Made by a program: the position numbers and the translations under genes. Of a stretch of DNA of 64,000 nt, positions 62,262-64,000 are shown piece by piece (the first letter of the stretch is position 1; each line of letters starts with the position of its first letter). The DNA is from Vibrio fluminensis. GTDB lineage: Bacteria > Pseudomonadota > Gammaproteobacteria > Enterobacterales > Vibrionaceae. The stretch lies in contig NZ_JADILO010000004.1 of the NCBI RefSeq assembly GCF_015278125.1, positions 117,781 to 181,780 on the forward strand. Reading direction: 5' to 3'. The notes under the pieces were generated by a model that saw only the letters and a list, made by a program, of their open reading frames with translations, searched no databases and was not told where the DNA came from.

Positions 62262-62275
62262 TTGATCTTAAACAA
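62262..62275 (+). promoter_or_regulatory. FNR-like site upstream of nrfA
   Basis: TTGAT-CTTA-AACAA matches the FNR consensus TTGAT-N4-ATCAA at nine of ten positions. It lies about 137 bp before the nrfA start codon. Anaerobic activation by FNR is known for nrfA in E. coli. Confidence 0.75.
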
Positions 62276-62405
62276 TTCAATTATGATGAGAAATAAACAA
62301 TTAATTTGAAAACACTACACTGTCCATTAGCAACTCCAATTCTTAGTTTGGAATATAGTCAGAACACAACGCTGATAATTAAAAACAGAATATGGAGATA
62401 GCACT

Positions 62406-63833
62406 GTGAATAAATTGCACTGGATACAAAAATCCGTTGCAGCATTAGTAATAGTGGCAAGTTCAGTAATAAGTGCCGCTAGTACCGCTGCATCCGAAAA
62501 TAAAGAACTCATTGACCCACGCAATGATGCCTATCAGCAGCAACACCCTGATCAATATCATTCTTGGAAAGCAACATCGGAAAGCGAAGCGATTGATGAT
62601 GCTTTAGCCGATGACCCCAATATGGTGATTCTCTGGGCAGGCTACGGCTTTGCCAAGGACTACAACAAAGCACGCGGCCACTTCTATGCACTGGATGATG
62701 TACGTCAAACCCTACGAACTGGTGGTCCAACTGATGAAAACTCTGGCCCTATGCCGATGGCTTGCTGGAGCTGCAAGAGTCCTGATGTTGGTCGCGTGAT
62801 TGATGAACAAGGCGAGGATGGCTATTTCAGTGGTAAATGGGCAAAAGGTGGCAATCAAATCGCCAATCCTATTGGCTGTGCTGATTGTCATGATACCCGA
62901 AGTGATGGTTTTAAAAATGGTGAGCCTGCACTAGCGCTTGCCAAGCCGTATGTGGAACGAGCTTTCGTCGCGATAGACAAACCCTTCAACAAGCAATCAC
63001 GCTTAGATCAGCAAGCCTCAGTTTGTGGTCAGTGCCATGTTGAGTACTACTTTACTGGTCCAACTAAAGCGGTCAAATTCCCTTGGGATATGGGAACCAC
63101 GGTCGGCGATATGGAAAAGTATTACGATGCGTTAGGGTTTAAAGATTGGACGCATAAAGTCTCTAAAGCACCAATGCTAAAAGCGCAGCATCCTGGCTAT
63201 GAAACTTGGCGTGATGGTATCCATGGTAAAAATAAAGTCGCCTGTGTGGATTGCCATATGCCTAAAGTCACCAAAGAAGATGGCACAGTGTATACCGATC
63301 ATAAAGTGGGTAATCCGTTTGACCGCTTCGAAGATACCTGCGCGAACTGCCACACGCAAAGCAAAGATCAAATGCTGGAAATTGTTAACACTCGCAAAGG
63401 CCAAGTTCACAATATGAAGTTGACCGCTGAGAAACAAATCGTTGCCGCGCACTTTGAAGCGGGTGCAGCATGGGAAGCTGGTGCCACAGAGGCTGAAATG
63501 GCCGATATTCTTCAAGACATCCGTCATGCTCAGTGGCGTTGGGACTATGCCATCGCCTCTCACGGTGTACATATGCACGCACCTGAAGTAGCACTAGAGG
63601 TACTCGGAACCGCTGTGGATAAAGCCGCGGATGCACGTACCAAATTGGTTCGTCTACTGGCGAAAAAAGGCATTACAGACCCTATCGAATTGCCAGATAT
63701 CTCCACCAAGTTAAAAGCACAACAAGCGCTGGGAATGGATATGGATGCGATGAATACAGAGAAGAAACACTTCTTAGAAACCGTCGTACCGGAATGGGAC
63801 AAACAAGCTCAAGAGCGTGAAAGTCAGTTCTAA
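62406..63833 (+). CDS. nrfA: Periplasmic nitrite reductase, pentaheme cytochrome c552 NrfA
   Basis: NrfA reduces nitrite to ammonium with six electrons in the periplasm. The 475-aa protein has a signal peptide (about 1-30), the unusual active-site heme motif CWSCK (Cys120, Cys123, Lys124) and four CxxCH motifs at Cys158, Cys207, Cys280 and Cys312. The start codon is GTG, with GGAG about 9 nt upstream. It is alone on the plus strand, divergent from the nrfB-F series, and ends at a terminator. Confidence 0.97.
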   Translation: MNKLHWIQKSVAALVIVASSVISAASTAASENKELIDPRNDAYQQQHPDQYHSWKATSESEAIDDALADDPNMVILWAGYGFAKDYNKARGHFYALDDVRQTLRTGGPTDENSGPMPMACWSCKSPDVGRVIDEQGEDGYFSGKWAKGGNQIANPIGCADCHDTRSDGFKNGEPALALAKPYVERAFVAIDKPFNKQSRLDQQASVCGQCHVEYYFTGPTKAVKFPWDMGTTVGDMEKYYDALGFKDWTHKVSKAPMLKAQHPGYETWRDGIHGKNKVACVDCHMPKVTKEDGTVYTDHKVGNPFDRFEDTCANCHTQSKDQMLEIVNTRKGQVHNMKLTAEKQIVAAHFEAGAAWEAGATEAEMADILQDIRHAQWRWDYAIASHGVHMHAPEVALEVLGTAVDKAADARTKLVRLLAKKGITDPIELPDISTKLKAQQALGMDMDAMNTEKKHFLETVVPEWDKQAQERESQF

Positions 63834-63849
63834 CCACTTACCAACAAAA

Positions 63850-63869
63850 AACCGGTGCTTGCACCGGTT
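63850..63869 (-). terminator. Terminator for a minus-strand gene right of the window
   Basis: A 9-bp stem AACCGGTGC/GCACCGGTT with a 2-nt loop is followed on the minus strand by TTTTTGTTGG. It faces nrfA, so a convergent gene beyond the right edge is implied. Confidence 0.7.
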
Positions 63870-63881
63870 CAGATTGATGAC

Positions 63882-63907
63882 GAACCCCGCTTTTTCAAGC
63901 GGGGTTC
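63882..63907 (+). terminator. Terminator after nrfA
   Basis: A 9-bp stem GAACCCCGC/GCGGGGTTC with an 8-nt loop is followed by TTTTTTGG on the plus strand, 49 bp after the nrfA stop. Confidence 0.85.
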
Positions 63908-64000
63908 TTTTTTGGAAGCGACCGTAGGTCGCGATCGCGATATTTTTTGTTATACCGTGCGCAGAAGCTTCCATTCATTACATAGGCATACAGAAGCAAG

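Larger units (their letters stand above)
61930..62405. promoter_or_regulatory. Divergent nrfB/nrfA regulatory region
   Basis: This 476-bp spacer holds no gene that I can support. It carries an FNR-like site and a NarP-like 7-2-7 site near nrfA, a weaker FNR-like site towards nrfB (62121-62134, TTGAT-N4-ATCCT on the minus strand), and a CRP-like half-matching palindrome at 62238-62253. The sequence is AT-rich. Confidence 0.65.

Noticed and set aside
63774..63974. 66-codon minus-strand frame at the right edge
   Set aside because: It spans the nrfA end and two terminators and has no ribosome binding site or family match.

Overview
The window is a chromosomal segment of a Vibrio or very close relative (Vibrionaceae). 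The evidence is the polar-flagellum regulatory set FlrA-FlrB-FlrC with three tandem flagellin genes, a HubP-type FimV homologue, and the gene order pdxB-asd-hubP-truA-accD-folC-dedD-cvpA-purF and fabB-mnmC-yfcL-epmC-aroC-prmB-smrB. Both orders resemble E. coli and V. cholerae from memory. The species cannot be named from sequence alone. No rRNA, tRNA, insertion-sequence transposase, prophage or CRISPR array was seen.

Layout: (1) 1-1863, the 5' part of a minus-strand periplasmic beta-propeller sensor gene that leaves the window. (2) 2013-4549, the zinc importer znuA / znuCB, divergent around a Zur-like palindrome. (3) 4640-10534, housekeeping genes on the minus strand: truA, accD, folC, dedD, cvpA and purF, with a PurR box before cvpA. 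(4) 10660-15468, hubP, the polar landmark gene, with a (PE)n tract of about 22 hexanucleotide units and five tandem 216-bp units. (5) 15669-21524, asd, pdxB, fabB and mnmC. (6) 21574-29854, FMN reductase, yfcL, a two-gene cassette of unknown function (secreted LruC/GEVED protein plus Gly-rich lipoprotein), a 165-bp MITE-like element, epmC, a YicG-like membrane protein, aroC, prmB and smrB. (7) 29855-30091, a spacer with nine copies of a 7-bp repeat inside an inverted repeat.

(8) 30092-55031, one continuous minus-strand flagellar block. In transcription order it runs flaE, flaD, flaB, flaG, fliD, fliT, fliS, flrA, flrB, flrC, fliE-F-G-H-I-J, fliK-L-M-N-O-P-Q-R, flhB. Promoter-like sequences follow the Vibrio hierarchy: sigma-54 sites before flrB, fliE and fliK, and sigma-28 sites before each flagellin and flaG. 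(9) 55245-56773, a DyP-type peroxidase and a DUF2919 membrane protein. (10) 56834-63833, a periplasmic nitrite-to-ammonia (Nrf) locus. nrfA stands alone on the plus strand and nrfB-C-D-E, a DsbE-like gene and nrfF are divergent. A 476-bp spacer between them carries FNR-like and NarP-like sites. No nrfG is visible.

Most of the window is well-known core genome. Less explained are the LruC/lipoprotein cassette, the MITE-like element supplying the epmC stop codon, the 7-bp repeat block, the hubP repeats, the NPEH cleavage motif of FlhB, and the sigma-54 site buried in an inverted repeat before flrB. All functional statements come from sequence features and remembered family knowledge; no database search was run.
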